Of a DNA stretch of 64,000 nt, positions 36,845-49,618 are shown one piece after another. The notes under the pieces were generated by a model. That model was not told where the DNA came from and searched no databases. It saw nothing but the letters and a program-made list of their open reading frames with translations. Within the stretch, counting starts at the first letter, position 1, and the number at the start of each line of letters is the position of its first letter. The stretch is from assembly GCF_003597395.2 (NCBI RefSeq), contig NC_133769.1, positions 176,976,541 through 177,040,540 on the forward strand. Reading direction: 5' to 3'. The position numbers and the translations under genes are program-made. The DNA comes from Chelonoidis abingdonii. Taxonomy: Eukaryota; Chordata; Testudines; Testudinidae.

Positions 36845-37675
36845 AGTCTGAAGGCCTGTCTTTAATTTCTCTTTAACGTTTCTTTTGGAAGCTTTCTCAT
36901 CTTATCTTTTGATCAATGACAGATTGTTGTTCAAGTATGATATGATTTAAAAATTTCAAAAGGGATTATTTAAAATGTATTCCCCACCCCCTCTCCTTGA
37001 GAGATCCAGTTCCACCGTAGGATCTTAATTTGATGTTATATTTGCTTATGAAGCCACCTTTCAAACCCTACGCATAGTGTTCTGTATTTTAGTTCTCTAT
37101 TAAGACTGTGTTTACTATTGCTATAACATCAGCCAGAAGGGTGAGCAAATTGCATGTTTTGATTACAGACCCACCATTTACTAGTTTTTCATAAAGAGAA
37201 GGTGGTTCTTAGACCTGATCCCAGGTTTTTTTACCAAAAATAATATATGATTTTCATATCAATCAGACAATAAATTTACCAGTGTTTTTTCCAAAGCCAC
37301 ATCTTAATAAAGGAGAATCTGCTTTACATACTTTTGATCCTAGAAGGGTTTTAGCATATTATTTTTATAGAATTAAAGGTTTTAGGAAGCTTTTCTATAT
37401 TATTTGTTTCATATGGTAAGAATCATATGGGTTATCATCTGTCTTCTCAAATTGTTTCCAGATGGGTAAAACAATGTATCCTTGAATGTTACACATTAGC
37501 AGCAGTTCCTGTGCCTACTGATGTCAGACCTAATTCCTTTAGATCAGTGGCAGCATCTTTTGTTTGTCTGAGACATATTCCTAATCAGGGAATCTGTAAG
37601 GCTGCTACTTGGAAGTCAGTCCATACATTTACAGAACATTATGCTTTGGATATAGCTTCAAGAACAGATGATTGA
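36845..37675 (+). pseudogene. DIRS tyrosine recombinase remnant
   Basis: The last 249 bases form an open frame (from 37427): YHLSSQIVSRWVKQCILECY, then VPVPTDVRPNSFRSVAASFV and ICKAATWKSVHTFTEHYALD. This is the C-terminal part of a DIRS-type YR recombinase. The HxxR box is degenerate (PNSFR, with Asn where His is expected), while the W and the probable nucleophile Tyr in EHY are present. Upstream (36900-37420) are further fragments broken by stops and shifts. These enzymes integrate the circular DIRS DNA without target duplication. This copy is inactive. Confidence 0.75.
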
Positions 37676-39794
37676 TTTAGTAGAGCTGTGCTTCAGTCAT
37701 TAATTGGGACTCTTCCCTCCTCCAGAGTTTTCGGATGGTTTGCCAAACTACCCATAAGTGGGAATACGCAGAGCCATTCAAAAAAGAATTGAAGGTTCTT
37801 ATTTGCGACCAGAGTTCTTTGAGATGACTCTGCATATTCACACTTCCCATCCACCTTCCCCTATTTCTCAGAGTCCTATCTTGGTTTCTCTGGGTGAGCA
37901 GTGGAAGGAATTGAGGCAGTACAGAGCGCAGCACTTACTTATATAGCTTCACCCTCGGAATGTTCAGACACACCAAAGAGAGGGCTAGCTAGAGGCATGT
38001 GTGCACTTTAATGGGCACTTTGGAGAAGTCTCCACCATTAGGCTGCACTGGTTGGCGCTTTATGCCTGAGCATGAATATGCAGAGTCCTCTCAAAGAACT
38101 CCAGTTACAAGTAACCTTCATTTCCTTAATATTGCAGTAAGCTTCCCTTCAGTGGGAAACTACTGTCATGCTTGCTCCAGTTTACTGGTTGAAATGCAAT
38201 TTGTGCTGCTTCAATTATTTAGGATAAAATTAGATACATCATTACGAGGAACAGCTAGAAATTTTGGAATGATTATTAATGGTGGTGCATGAAGCAGAAA
38301 GAGGACTGTCTGACCCTGTTGGAGTAATAAAAAAATTAATTAATCAGAGAGGCTGTAGAAGTCATATTGTGTGACTACTCAGAAATATGGTAGAGCATAG
38401 AACTTCCATTTGGAATTAGCACTAATCAATAGTTGGCCAGGAGTGATGGCCAGACAGGGGGCACAACAAAAATATTGCTGGAAAAATCTATACCAAATCC
38501 CAACTGTCAGATTTGCTGATTGAACACAGTACAGTTTATAATGTATCCTTTCATTCCTTTCTTATTTGCCTACTCCAAGAATCTCGATGTCATCCCCTTC
38601 CTTACTTTCTTCACACCATTTTTTCTCTCCTCCCTTCCCTGCTCAACCCTATTTTTAAAAAATCTTTCCACACTTCTCTATGCCATTTCTCTTCTCCCTC
38701 TTGTTAGCTAGTCCTCTATTTTGAGGATACCTAAATTTGTTCTTTGAAAATCAAAGCAGAGGGCTGGTATAAAGCAAAGTGTTTGAGAAATCCTTGCAAT
38801 GAACCTGTCGTGATGGCTAAGAACAAGGCAGTGGGTTAACCTGCAGATGTGGAAAGCTACATGCATTATAGAGATGTACTGGTATCAGCTTTAGAGGAAA
38901 TCTTGCTTAATCTGACACCAGGTTTAATGGACATAAGGATCCTAAAAGTAGATAACAATACAATGTATGGGAACAATAGAGAGAAAGTCAGGTTGTAGGA
39001 ATTGGGGAGAGAGGCAGAAAAATGAGAGTGAGGTTAGACTTGACATATTCTATGCAGAGAATAAAGAAAGGAATCTAATATTATATGGAGCAAGGAGCTC
39101 AATAACAAGAGGAAAGGACATAAATGAAGTATAGAACTGTTTCAATCTTAACTACAGCAATGGTAATTGGTGCTTTGTCCGAACAGGCCTTGGCTGTTTG
39201 CTGCAAGAGAATTTACTGAAACTATTAGTAAATAAATGATGGAGAATTTGAAAATCTTATCTTGATGCTTACAATCATCATTGAATCGTTATCAGATGCT
39301 ACATATACATGCTGCAGTAACATCAGTAAAAATAGTTGAAGCCTTGCATTGAGCACCAATGCTAACAACTATTAACATCTGGTGCACTTGTTTCTGGGAG
39401 GACATTTACATTCTGTTAGCTGGTTATAAAGACTTACTGGTAGATTATGTCTGTTATTGAATGGGCCAGATGATCTCAGGTTACCCTTCTTCCACTGCAC
39501 AGACCTACAAATGAAGCAGCCAGAGGCTTATGCTTGTACTCCCTGTGTGAAAGTGGGTGGGGTTAGCTAATAAGGTCTGGAGAACCCCAGGCCTTAAAAG
39601 GGCATGCATGAGTGGAGTGGGAATATGATCAGGGCCCTGTCCCATCCATTGTGTGAAGAGGCTGGTACTGATTGGTTTTATGGAGAGGATAGTAGATGCT
39701 GCTTTTGAGTATGTTTCCCCCAATGCCCCCAAGGCATTCTGCCAGCATCAGCACCTACAGGCAGTGTGTCTTCAGCGACTGCTTGGTTGGGTAC

Positions 39795-39818
39795 CACACA
39801 CACACACACACACACACC
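39795..39818. repeat. CA dinucleotide microsatellite
   Basis: About 12 uninterrupted CA units between gggtac and cctgctg. Likely length-polymorphic. No other role is evident. Confidence 0.97.
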
Positions 39819-42800
39819 CTGCTGTAGTGGCTTCAGAAGTCATAATCTAGTCCTTATTTATTTCTTGCATGTATGGCTTTGGAACAGCATATACCTGTGT
39901 TACTTTCCCCCACACAAACCACTAAGCCTATCTGTGGTATATCAAAATGTACTCTTCTGAGTCAAACCCCACAATTCAAGCTATTTGGTCCAATGTACAC
40001 ATATTTTTATGTCTTTTTATTATTTCTGAACTAGAGCTTTACAGGAGACTTTTTAAAAAAATATTTAATGAGTTACAATATTCCTGTTTCTGGAGGAATG
40101 TCCTTTACTATTCACCTCAGAGGCCCTTTGTGCCCAGAGGAAACATGTAAACTATTGAAAAATTTACAGCTGTTCCACCGTGCAGTATTTCTGTGTTGTA
40201 GCCTCCTTGTGCAGAAGCTGTTTTTAAAACGAAAAATGTTTTATAATGTCAGCCTTATTACCAGTGGGAAGAGAGGTGTGGTGTTTTTTTTCCTCCTTGA
40301 TGTGGCAGGTTTATTTTAGCCTGGCAACGGGCCACCTTTGATTCTTTAAAATTGTTCCTGGTCTGGTGGGAAATCTTTCTGTATATAACATTTGATGATT
40401 CAGTGACAGTCTTAAAATAGACAAATCTCATCTATTGACTAATATTCTGAAGAAATGTTTTTATTTCAGATTTTTGATGTCAGGGCTGATTAAAGGATCT
40501 GGGGGAACCTTTACAATATTACTAAGGGGGGTGGGCATCCGGAGGTGCCATTGTGTGACAAAGCAAAACCAACCCCAGCTTTCCCACATGTGTATGAAAT
40601 AGAATTAGACATCTATCCATCTCCCTACACCCAAACTTCAGGTTTTAAAAAATGGAACCTGATCTGAAGTACCCCTCATTGTGGTTTTTACAAAATAAGT
40701 AGCTGGCTCGGGTTTTGCCAAAGTAATACAACCTCTGCTTTTGACAAATGCTGCCTTACAAGGAAATGACATCTCTCAAGGGGCAAGAGCTTGGACTAAT
40801 TTTAGTGAATTGTATGCTTTGAAACCAAATTTCCCCTTTAAAAAGGCACTGTAAAACAATTCATGTTTAATGTAATAATACACTACCAAGAATATAGTAA
40901 TTTAGTAATACATTATCAAAAGTATAACTGAGGGGAAATAGAAGAAGAGAGGAGATAGCAAGATACAAAGCTGATGGGGAGGGGAAGGGTGATGGAAGAA
41001 AATAGCAGGGAGGTGGCAAGGGCGGAAAAGTACATAACAGAGACATGATAAAACTTAAAGATTTTATTACTTAAAACCTAAAGGTCAACTTTAAAATATA
41101 CCTGAAAAAGTGAAAGAATGAGATGAAACAGATCTGACAGAAGGAGGTGCATATGCTAAAATTTGCCTAGGACAGCAAAAGGCCTGATCTAACCTCTGCT
41201 TTCAAGAATTTTGTAAGAAAACTGAAAATTGCTTTATTACTGTATTCCCATTCCATAGCCAGAGTTTCCTGGTGGGCTTTTTGTGTGTGTGTTACTCATT
41301 GCACTGTGCTTTTATTGATTTCTACAAGGATTTCTTCAAGCAAAAATAAGCATTTCCATCACTTTACAGGCCTTAACTACTACTCTGTCAGTTTTTACCA
41401 AACCCACATTTTCCAATTATACTTGTCTGTCATTTGACATTTTTATCTGACAAGTAAATTAAGGTCATCAGGAAGAGTCAGGCTTGAAGGGACCCTTTGT
41501 AGTGATGTGGCTAGTTGAAGAAAATCCTAATATATTGGACTCTGACATATCTGCCATCATGGTAGAAGAGAACAAGAGGAGCAAAATAATCACTTTCTAA
41601 GAGTATACAGTCCCAACTAAGAATCATACTGGTTACAGACAGAAAACATAAATTTAGTCATTGAGTCCATCCCCCTCCATGTGCAGGATATAGTCCTGGT
41701 TAGAGGACTAATGTTATTAAATTGATATATTACACTTCATTTCAGCTAAAAAGCCAAGAAACAACAGTTCTGCTAAACAGAAATGATCCAGGAAGCCTGA
41801 CTTCTGCTCTTCTGAGTTTTCTGCATGATGGTTATTTGGACTATGGAACCAATTTTTATCATCATCAACTATATCCTCCTCCAATATCCAGAATTTTAGT
41901 TATCAGGAAAGAAAGCTTCAGATTGTCCATTTAGCAGCAAGTGTGTATTAAGTATGTCCAGGCACAGGTGGTTAGTGTATCTGAACCCTCATCATATTCC
42001 TTTTGCAACTGCTGAATTCATTGCTCCTGCATACCCTTTTTTTTCCTATTAAACTCATATTGAAAGGGCTGCAGTTTGTCCTCTAGTCCCCACTTCAAAT
42101 GGTGGCAATATGCACTCATTTAACATTTTCTTCTCTTTTTATGGCTTTAAAATGTCTCTGGCCTTAACAACCTCTGCAGCAGTTTAGCAGGGGCCCCAAC
42201 AGTTGAGAGATGGTATTCAACATTTGATCTGAAGGCCTAGGCTGATGATTATTATTTGCATTACTTGTGTCACATCATTTTTGTTAAGTTGATTTTTTCC
42301 AAGTAAATATGACTCTATTGAATATAACATGATGCAAAGTCTAAAGTCATTCCCGCAATATCACTAGTTACTGTTTGGGAGCTTAGCTGTTTAGTGAGTA
42401 GTTGATGAAAGGTTTCAGTATATCTTCCATTCGAAGATGTATGTATCTAAATTGTCTGTGAAGAGTTTATTGACTACAGATACTGAATGCAGTATTGTAA
42501 TTTACTGTCTCTACATATTTCCATTAAATTATAGAGACAGAAACCTAATGCCAGAGATTTAATACATTGTTTTTATTGCAAATTGAACATAAATTACTAT
42601 TGCTTTTATTTGCTTTGATGACTGTTGAAAAGATAGCTCGTGCTATTTATTAGTTGCTAAATCTCATAAAAACTAACAAATAGAGAACAGATGGAAATGT
42701 ACTGGAGGGTGATAACTTCCACATAAAATTAGGTGCAGATAAAGATCCTCAGGATTACAGAGCAAGAGAGACAGAGACAATAGAGCCAAATCCTTCTCTC

Positions 42801-44620
42801 ATTCATAGAGCATCTAAGAGACTGAGGTCTTGAACTGGTCTCTAGGCACTACTGCAATATAAATGTTTAATATTAATATAATAATAATTAATGATTAATA
42901 TGATCAGACTCGCAGAGTCAATATTTTCAGGTGATTTGCTGAGACCCAATGTTTGATAAGAACAGATAAATCTTGAAAACAACATTTTTTGTTGTTTGGA
43001 TAGAGTGCAGGGAGCTAACAGATGAGCCTGAACTCAGATCACTCTGACACCCATTAGTTCCCCTGAAGAAGACTGATTGGGATTATTATATGTAATTAGT
43101 GAATCAAACTGATGGGCTGGATGAGCTAATGAGCCAATTAGCCCATCAGCTCAAGATTGATAAAGAGGCAGAGGAAGGAAATGCCAGGTGAAGAGGAACA
43201 GGGTTAGCTGAGTCCAGTCTCACAGAGGCCTCAGGGAAGGAAGACTGCTCCTCTGTGGTCCTGAAGGGAGGATGAAAAGCACAGGGGATATTCTAAACAG
43301 TACTGTTGCATAGAACTGTTGCATAAAGATGTTGGTGGAGAGAACTCAAATGGCACAGTGAATACACAGCCAGTAGAGTTGGAGCTGGTTTCTGGGGTGC
43401 AAAGAGGCAGTCTAGGGGTCATGTTCCGCTACAGCTGCCTTTCACCAAAGCACCTTATAGTTAAAACTGTCCAAATATGTTAGCAGCCTGAAGATTCTGT
43501 GCTGCAAAGGAGCTCTCACATGCTAAATAAGAGTCTTGTCTCTGGCTTCTGTGGGGCTCTTTTATATAGTCCATATTATCCATACAATATTGGAAGATTT
43601 TCCCACAGAATGAATGCAGAATTGGGCTTAGTGTTAAGCTGACTAAATAAATGTACTGTCAATGTGTCTAGAACTTTGCTAAACTTGGACCCTGGCAAAT
43701 TGCAAGAGTTTGGGAATTCCATAGGCCTTCCTCTGATCATCCTGTAAAGCTTATACTCAAGAAACCACAGGATCTTAGCAACTGTGACAGAATATAAAAG
43801 AATGCCAGTTTATTCATATATCTAGGCCACAAACCATTTAGGGTTTTAAATATGTTTTTAAAATATTGGAATATAATTGCTTTGCCAAAACCCTTATAAA
43901 CCAACTCCACTTCATGAGTTTTATTTTCTTGTGGTTGGAAAGAACACAAAGCATTATTTTTTTTACTATTACCTTATTCCTGTTATTATTACAATTATCT
44001 AGTGTAGTTCAGCTTTGGGCTCTTTTAAATATGGGGCCTGATTTTGACACTATAGTTGTGTGTGCAACTGTGCACTTTGCATGCACACTACTTCATGTAC
44101 ACATTGCTAGCAGGAGAGTCTCTCTAGCCATCTGTATGTGGTAGTATACATGCAAGCTATATGGATAATTACAGGACAATACAGTGTACGTTTGAAAATC
44201 AAGTTCAATTTTAAATTTCATAATTATTGGCTATTTTTATGAGCTGATAGCTCCTGGACATTCCAGCTATTTTGACTGTAATTTTTAAGCTTTGGCAGGC
44301 AGGAGCAGAAGTTTCAGGACCAAATAACAGAGGAGAAAATGTTTGTGCAGTTCCCAGGTACCCCTTTAATCTCTCTCTGTCAAAACGGCCTCCCCACCTT
44401 CAGGAGCAGTGTAGGGAACTAACTATCTGCGCGTTGACCTTCTCTCCTTCCCTCCACAGGCATATTCCACCCACTGTCCTCATTAACCACCAGAGAAGTC
44501 ATTGCAACTTTCAGTTCTTATAGAGTAATCAGGCATTTGGCTAGTGGAATATTATGATCCTTTCTGCATGTATCCCGCTCATGGAAACTTTAACCCCTCT
44601 TCTCTGTGTTTCTGTTTCAG

Positions 44621-44729
44621 CTTCTGATATAGCTGCGGAGCAGGGGCAGATTCTTGTAATTGCTACTGCTGCTGTTGGTGGATTCACTCTCCTGGTTATC
44701 CTCACTCTGTTCTTCCTAATCACTGGGAG
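44621..44729 (+). CDS. EPHA6: EPHA6 exon: transmembrane helix
   Basis: 109-nt exon: two bases completing Thr (phase 1 acceptor), then SDIAAEQGQ, a hydrophobic run ILVIATAAVGGFTLLVILTL with FFLIT, then Gly and two bases of an Arg codon. It encodes the extracellular stalk end, the single membrane helix (about 25 residues, 44650-44724) and the first cytosolic Gly-Arg. The S-D-x-A-A-E-Q-G-Q-I-L-V-I-A-T pattern is what identifies EphA6 in my memory; EphA3, A5 and A7 differ here. Acceptor tttctgtttcag; donor gtaaat at 44730. Confidence 0.95.
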
Positions 44730-46813
44730 GTAAATCATATTACACTGTACTAGTTCACGTAGGGTGAGATTCATCCCAATGTGTGGGCTCACATTAGTTA
44801 AATCATTACTCCATAGCTTATGTGGCGAATAGGGCCTTGTGCAGTCCAAATGTCATGGTGTAAATGTGACCCTTATTGAGTGTTGACAGCTCTCCCAATT
44901 TTAGTGACAATCTTCTAATATTTGGTGTTTTCTTTCAAACCCCACTCCTAGAGTCATGTGATTAGGTGAGAATCGCTGCATTCATTTTTTCTAGCCCTCC
45001 TTGCCAAGAAAAGCTTGAAAACTTGATCCAAGTACACTCTAAAGGTTTGGAAACCAGAAGGCAAATAAAAAGAATCACAAATATATATTTTTTTATTTTA
45101 AATCTCATGATTTTAAGCCAATCTCATGATGGGGGGGGGCTTGACTCATTATTTTGTGTGCTTGCAGTTAGCAATAGTGTGTACTCTATTAACCTATTTT
45201 AGTAGCCTATTTTTGTGACCACTTTCTGTATTAAACTTTAAAAAAAAATGCATATCCAATAATAGATGTAGCAATTGAAATACACAAAGAGAAAATATGC
45301 TTACTGAAATCTATCGCCTGATCAATGTTTGATTTTTTATATATATCTTGTTTATGAAAACAGTCCAGTCTAGTGATAGAATCATAGTTTTACAAATCTA
45401 AGTACAGATTGGGAAAGTGGTACCAGAAACAGAGGGAGGACAACTAAGAGAAATGTGATCAACTTAAGTAAAGGAAAAGTTAATTGAAAACCCTTAAAAT
45501 TAACATACTAAGAATAATACTAATTAGATCGTAGAATAGTCTCCCCAAAGGAAGTGGTGAGAGTCCTATTTGCTTGGGATTTTTAAAATTAAACTGAACA
45601 AAGCCATATTAAATCTACTTTAGCAAACATTGATGCATTAGCAGGGGATGCACTAGATGACCTATTAGGACTTACCCAATGATTCTCTTATTCCATTTCC
45701 ATTTCCTTCCTTGTAATACAATACTAACTGTTCAGTTTGCTTCACTTGATATGATGAACACGATCTAATACTGACACTATGTTAATTGGATGAGGAGCTG
45801 CTTTTATTCTATTGGCCAGATTCTGCTCTTCCTTACACGAATGTAAATCTGGAGTAAATCCATATAATCTCAGTGGAGTTACTACCATTTTGCCCAGATG
45901 TAACTGAGATCAGAACCTGGCTCCCTGCCAGTGTGAGGAATCATGTGTCTCAGATCCTCCACAAAGAATATCCATGCAGAAGTCTCCCCCTATCATGTGG
46001 AAAAATGGACTCAACCACTTCCACAGCTCCACCACCCCTAGGCCTCTCTCTCACTCCAAGGTTTCACAAGAAAGGAGTATGATAGCCAAGAAAGGAGAGG
46101 GCCAGATGGACAGATATCACCCTTGTCCTGTACCCTATTCAGTTTCCAAAGAAAAGACAGTGTGTTCCCACTCTCTTTTGTGCCTGGGATCCCTATGGCC
46201 AGTGAGAGTCACTGGTTGTGCAGCTTCTCTGGGGTTGTGCCTCTAGGAAACAGGAAAAGCTTCAGGGAGACAAAGCTTCTCTAGAGACATGAGGAGACTC
46301 CACAGAGAGGTTCTTTTGTTTTCCTGAGGGGTAGGGGATCCCACAGCCTGTTTCATAGGGAGGGATTGTTATGCACAAACTTTGGATTCCTTTCCCCCAC
46401 ACAACATAATGAAGTGGAAGTATCTCCAAAGAGGAATTGTTAGTGAGTTCCTCCCTCTGTGTCGCACCTGGTTTTTGTGAGGGAGGGGGAATCAATGGAT
46501 TGCGTGGAACTGAACACTGTATTTGCTCTCCTGCTTAGAATCTAAGTTTTCATTTGGTTGGCAGAGGAAGTTCTAGCCCTCCTGAATGTGAATATGTCCG
46601 TCATTATGTGAATGAATGCACTGCTCTCTTGTGAAGCCTGTAACATGACAGACCAAAAAACAATAGAACCAGTAGGAATTAATATTCCATTAAGATAAAT
46701 GGGAGAAGTTAACTTCAAAGACTAATTGTGACAAATTAAATATTACTAGTGTAAGCAGAGATCTTGACTAGCAGCTGCTGCTGAAGATACTGGAAAATAT
46801 TATATTTTTTCAG

Positions 46814-46904
46814 TGGAAATAAGGATGGATTCAACCAACAAAGACCGGAAAATTTTGAAAGAAATGATTATGTAGAATCAGCAAGTGGAATTCCTGAAAA
46901 ATAA
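46814..46904 (+). CDS. EPHA6: Candidate alternative 3'-terminal EPHA6 exon (kinase-less isoform)
   Basis: Seen: an acceptor-like tatattttttcag ends at 46813. If the transmembrane exon (ending in two codon bases, AG) is joined to 46814, the frame stays open for Ser plus 29 residues and then hits TAA at 46902-46904. The tail is hydrophilic and charged: SGNKDGFNQQRPENF, then ERNDYVESASGIPEK, with a possible phosphotyrosine in NDYV. An AATAAA follows at 47163. The product would be an EphA6 with ectodomain, membrane helix and a short cytosolic tail, lacking the kinase and SAM. Known parallel: EphA7 makes truncated, kinase-deficient isoforms ending shortly after the membrane. Inference only; a chance open frame of this length is possible. 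Confidence 0.4.
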
Positions 46905-47162
46905 TGTGAATGCCTCTCTTAAAAGTAACTCAGTAATGGAATAAGATTAGTATTGATGTGGATATTCTTGAATTCTTTCTACTTTCATTCTTTCTCTTTG
47001 CTAATGTTAAGAACAGCAGAGATTCTTTTAGCTTTCTAACACCTTACTGAATGGAACTTTTCAATTACATAAGATACGGATTCATTCTGAAGTATCTGTT
47101 AAACACAGTGATAAGACAGTATTCATTGGAAATTATTCTCTGAAGACAGTGAGAAAATTTTG

Positions 47163-47168
47163 AATAAA
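47163..47168 (+). promoter_or_regulatory. Possible poly(A) signal
   Basis: Canonical AATAAA 259 bp after the stop of the candidate terminal exon, in an A/T-rich context, with a GT-containing stretch (gatgtgttctgcttc) about 65 bp further on. The hexamer is frequent by chance in such DNA. Its value depends on the exon being real. Confidence 0.25.
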
Positions 47169-49547
47169 TACTCAATTTACTATAGGATTTGAGGCAAATT
47201 TCAGTGTGAAAGATTGGATTGGTACCCTACAGATGTGTTCTGCTTCACTATTTAGAATTAGCAATTTGATGGACTGTCGAATCACAAGGCTGCTGATGAG
47301 TCTATTCATACTGAAGAGGCATGGTGAGATAAGCACCTGCTTGTGACTTCAGTGAATGATTATCCATTAAGAGCAAATACGAAGAATTTCCATCAGTTTC
47401 AGATATTAAAATGAAAGATGCAATGATTTAGAGCCACAAAAATTATGGGGGATGGATGGCTAAATTCCAGGGAATGCAGCATTAAAGCCTATTTTGATTT
47501 ATTTTGGTCATTAGAGAAATTATTCCTCAGTGTTTTGTCCTAAGCTACCAATAATGAAAACATGTCAAAACTGAGAGACTCGCTGTTTCAACCCAGATGA
47601 GCGCTCCCTGGACATAGACTAAGCTGCTGCAATGCACAGTGGCATTCATCACTGTTTGCACATTACACATGGTGCATACCACTGGCAGTGGCAGCACCAC
47701 CCATGCAGGTAAAAAAGGCTACCCAGTGAGGGAAAAAGAGAGCCCCTAAATGGAGTGGGATTGCTACCGAGTTCATGGGATCACAGTGCCACTTACTGCA
47801 GTTTGCCTGGCAGATCCTCTGTCACAGTGGAGGGACCACCAAACCAAACCAAACTCGAATGATGCTGTGACCCCTAAAGTGAAAGTGGTTCAGCTGAGTG
47901 TACCATGTCAAAAATTTCTGGGAGTACCCTTGATACTGGATGCAAACCTTTGGTGCCATGTACTCTGTACTTGCTGGGGCTGGGCAGAATTGAGGCACTG
48001 TCTCTCAGGCTCCAGGTGTCTAGGCATAAACTCCTGGTGCAGGTGCCATATCTGCCCCCCACTTTTGGCATTGAGAACACTGTGGTCCAATTACCTAGGC
48101 CCTGAAGCTAGTGCCAGCTCTCTCAAACTTCCACAGTAGCTGTTGCATGGTCTCAAAGTTCCACTTAAACTGCGAACCCACTGATTTACTGTTTCCCCCT
48201 TTGGAACTATGTGACAGTGTAAGGAAGAGACGTTGCAGAGGGATTTCTAAACACCCACATCTTTTGTCACAGAAAGCATACAAGACATACAGATCCATGC
48301 AAAAATAATAAATATCTTTGCACAAATACCCTCCCTTCAGTATCCTCACTGCTCCAAGGTGGCCTTTGGGATTTGGTTGGTCCTTTTAGGGTCGCAATAC
48401 CCTCCTGCTCCTCCTGTCCAGTCTTCCCTTTTTGTTCTGGTCGGTGAGAAAAAGCTACCAAGAGAAGAATTTGTCCTTTTTTACTTTCCAGTCCCCTCTA
48501 TCAGGTAATCCTCCAGGCCAGCCTCAAAGCCTCCCTTAGGTTATCAAGGTCCCCATTAGGTGATCCTTTGCTTGGTTACAATCCACCTGAGGTCCAGACG
48601 AGATGAAAACTCTTTTCTTGGAGGTAGGCCATCCTCTGCAGCATGCTCATTATGTTGCCAGGACAAAGTCATTCATGTTTGACAATCCTTGATCGCTTGT
48701 CATTGCTTGTCTTCTGTCAACACCCTTGGAATTACAGTCCAAGATGGAGGCAAAAAGACAATAAGCAAAGTACAGGCTCACAACCAAATGGTGCTCACAA
48801 AACAAAATAGACTTTTTAGTTTGATATAAATACATTTAGACATATAGTTAATAGTTACACTCACAAAGCTGGTTGTATGTTATTTATTCCATATGATCAC
48901 TAACATCTTCACAGAGGTGACAAAATAATGAATGCAGAGATTGGAGCAGAGGCTAATTAGAGAAAATATGTGGTTCTGACATGGAAAAACGGTTTTATCC
49001 TTCATGAATCCCATTAGTGTCATAGAATCTATTACCTCTATATAGAAAAAGTGAGCTGCTTTAACCCTCAGGACATTACAGATAATAGGATCAGGTTTAA
49101 AATGCACAAATCAACATATAAAAACATAAAGGCATAGCATGAGAGAGGTTAAATTCCATAATTTATCACCAGATTGGAAGGATTTTCTGTTGTTGTTTGT
49201 AGACAAACTAAAGATAAGTGCAAACCTGGAAATTCAATAACTGGTTTGAGCTAAATTTGAGAAGTTTGGATTTATTGTGTCTAACTTGAATTTCAGTATA
49301 GTTCCTTTTTCGCTGTTAATCACCCCAACCACATTCTATTTTTATATTTTATATGTGGCTTTCTTGTAGCTGCTGAGAATACATAATCTTTCAAAAAAAT
49401 GTTATCTCTAAATCTCTGTAAATTCATAATAGGTAGATCTTGTAATCAAAGTAACTCATGATGTCATGAACCTCTATAGAAAATGTAATGTGCATTTATT
49501 CTGTGTATGACAACCATTTTAACTAAAACTCTTCGTTCTTTAAAAAG

Positions 49548-49618
49548 ATGCCAGTGGTACATAAAGGCCAAAATGAAGTCTGAAGAAAAAAGAAGGGCTC
49601 ATTTGCAAAATGGACATT
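49548..49618 (+). CDS. EPHA6: EPHA6 exon: basic juxtamembrane segment
   Basis: 71-nt exon completing Arg (phase 2) and encoding CQWYIKAKMKSEEKRRAHLQ, NGH and one base of the next codon. This is the cytosolic membrane-proximal stretch, rich in Lys/Arg as expected for the positive-inside side of a type I receptor. The WYIKAKMKSEEKRRAHLQNGH wording fits EphA6 (EphA3 has a different loop here). Acceptor AG at 546-547 of its kilobase (49546-49547), preceded by only a short pyrimidine tract; donor gtaagt at 49619. Confidence 0.94.

Larger units (their letters stand above)
31300..38122 (+). mobile_element. DIRS-type tyrosine-recombinase retroelement (old copy)
   Basis: Order on the + strand: Gag-like remnant, reverse transcriptase, RNase H, tyrosine recombinase, terminal region. 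The left terminus reads gttctttgagtggctctgca, tattcc at 31310-31335. The right terminus at 38074-38099 is its reverse complement (gaatatgcagagtcctctca, aagaac). A third, direct copy (gttctttgagatgactctgc) sits at about 37806, as expected for the DIRS circular-junction region. Boundaries are approximate to about 15 bp. Subtracting the inserted LTR and SINE leaves about 5.7 kb, a normal DIRS length. Many stops and indels; dead. Confidence 0.85.
26934..44620 (+). other. EPHA6: EPHA6 intron, 17.7 kb
   Basis: Phase-1 intron between the FN3 and transmembrane exons. The donor is gtaagt; the acceptor gtgtttctgtttcag ends at 44620. It contains the foldback repeat at 29393, the DIRS element at 31300-38122 with its nested inserts, and a CA microsatellite at 39795. 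In 26940-29390, 29720-31300, 38125-39790 and 39820-44600 I see no gene. There are only AT-rich DNA, old low-copy repeat fragments (for example a decayed CR1-like piece at about 41640-41700) and short frames without domains. Confidence 0.85.
44730..49547 (+). other. EPHA6: EPHA6 intron, 4.8 kb, with candidate alternative exon
   Basis: Phase-2 intron between the transmembrane and juxtamembrane exons. Donor gtaaat at 44730; acceptor cttctttaaaaag, weak in pyrimidines, ends at 49547. About 44885-45170 is an old CTCATGA-type repeat. 45819-45925 is an old repeat with agtaaatc/ctcagtggagttactacc motifs. 47700-48860 is G+C-richer DNA of unknown origin whose frames (up to 129 codons) show no domain. 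The stretch 46700-47250 contains the candidate alternative terminal exon. Confidence 0.85.

Noticed and set aside
44730..44760. Intron retention after the transmembrane exon as the truncated isoform
   Set aside because: Reading through the donor gives only a few residues before a TAG at about 44751. The spliced candidate exon at 46814 is the better hypothesis.
47750..48139. 129-codon frame in the intron after the transmembrane exon
   Set aside because: No recognisable domain, overlapping frames on both strands of similar length, and no matching splice phase or sites that I could support.
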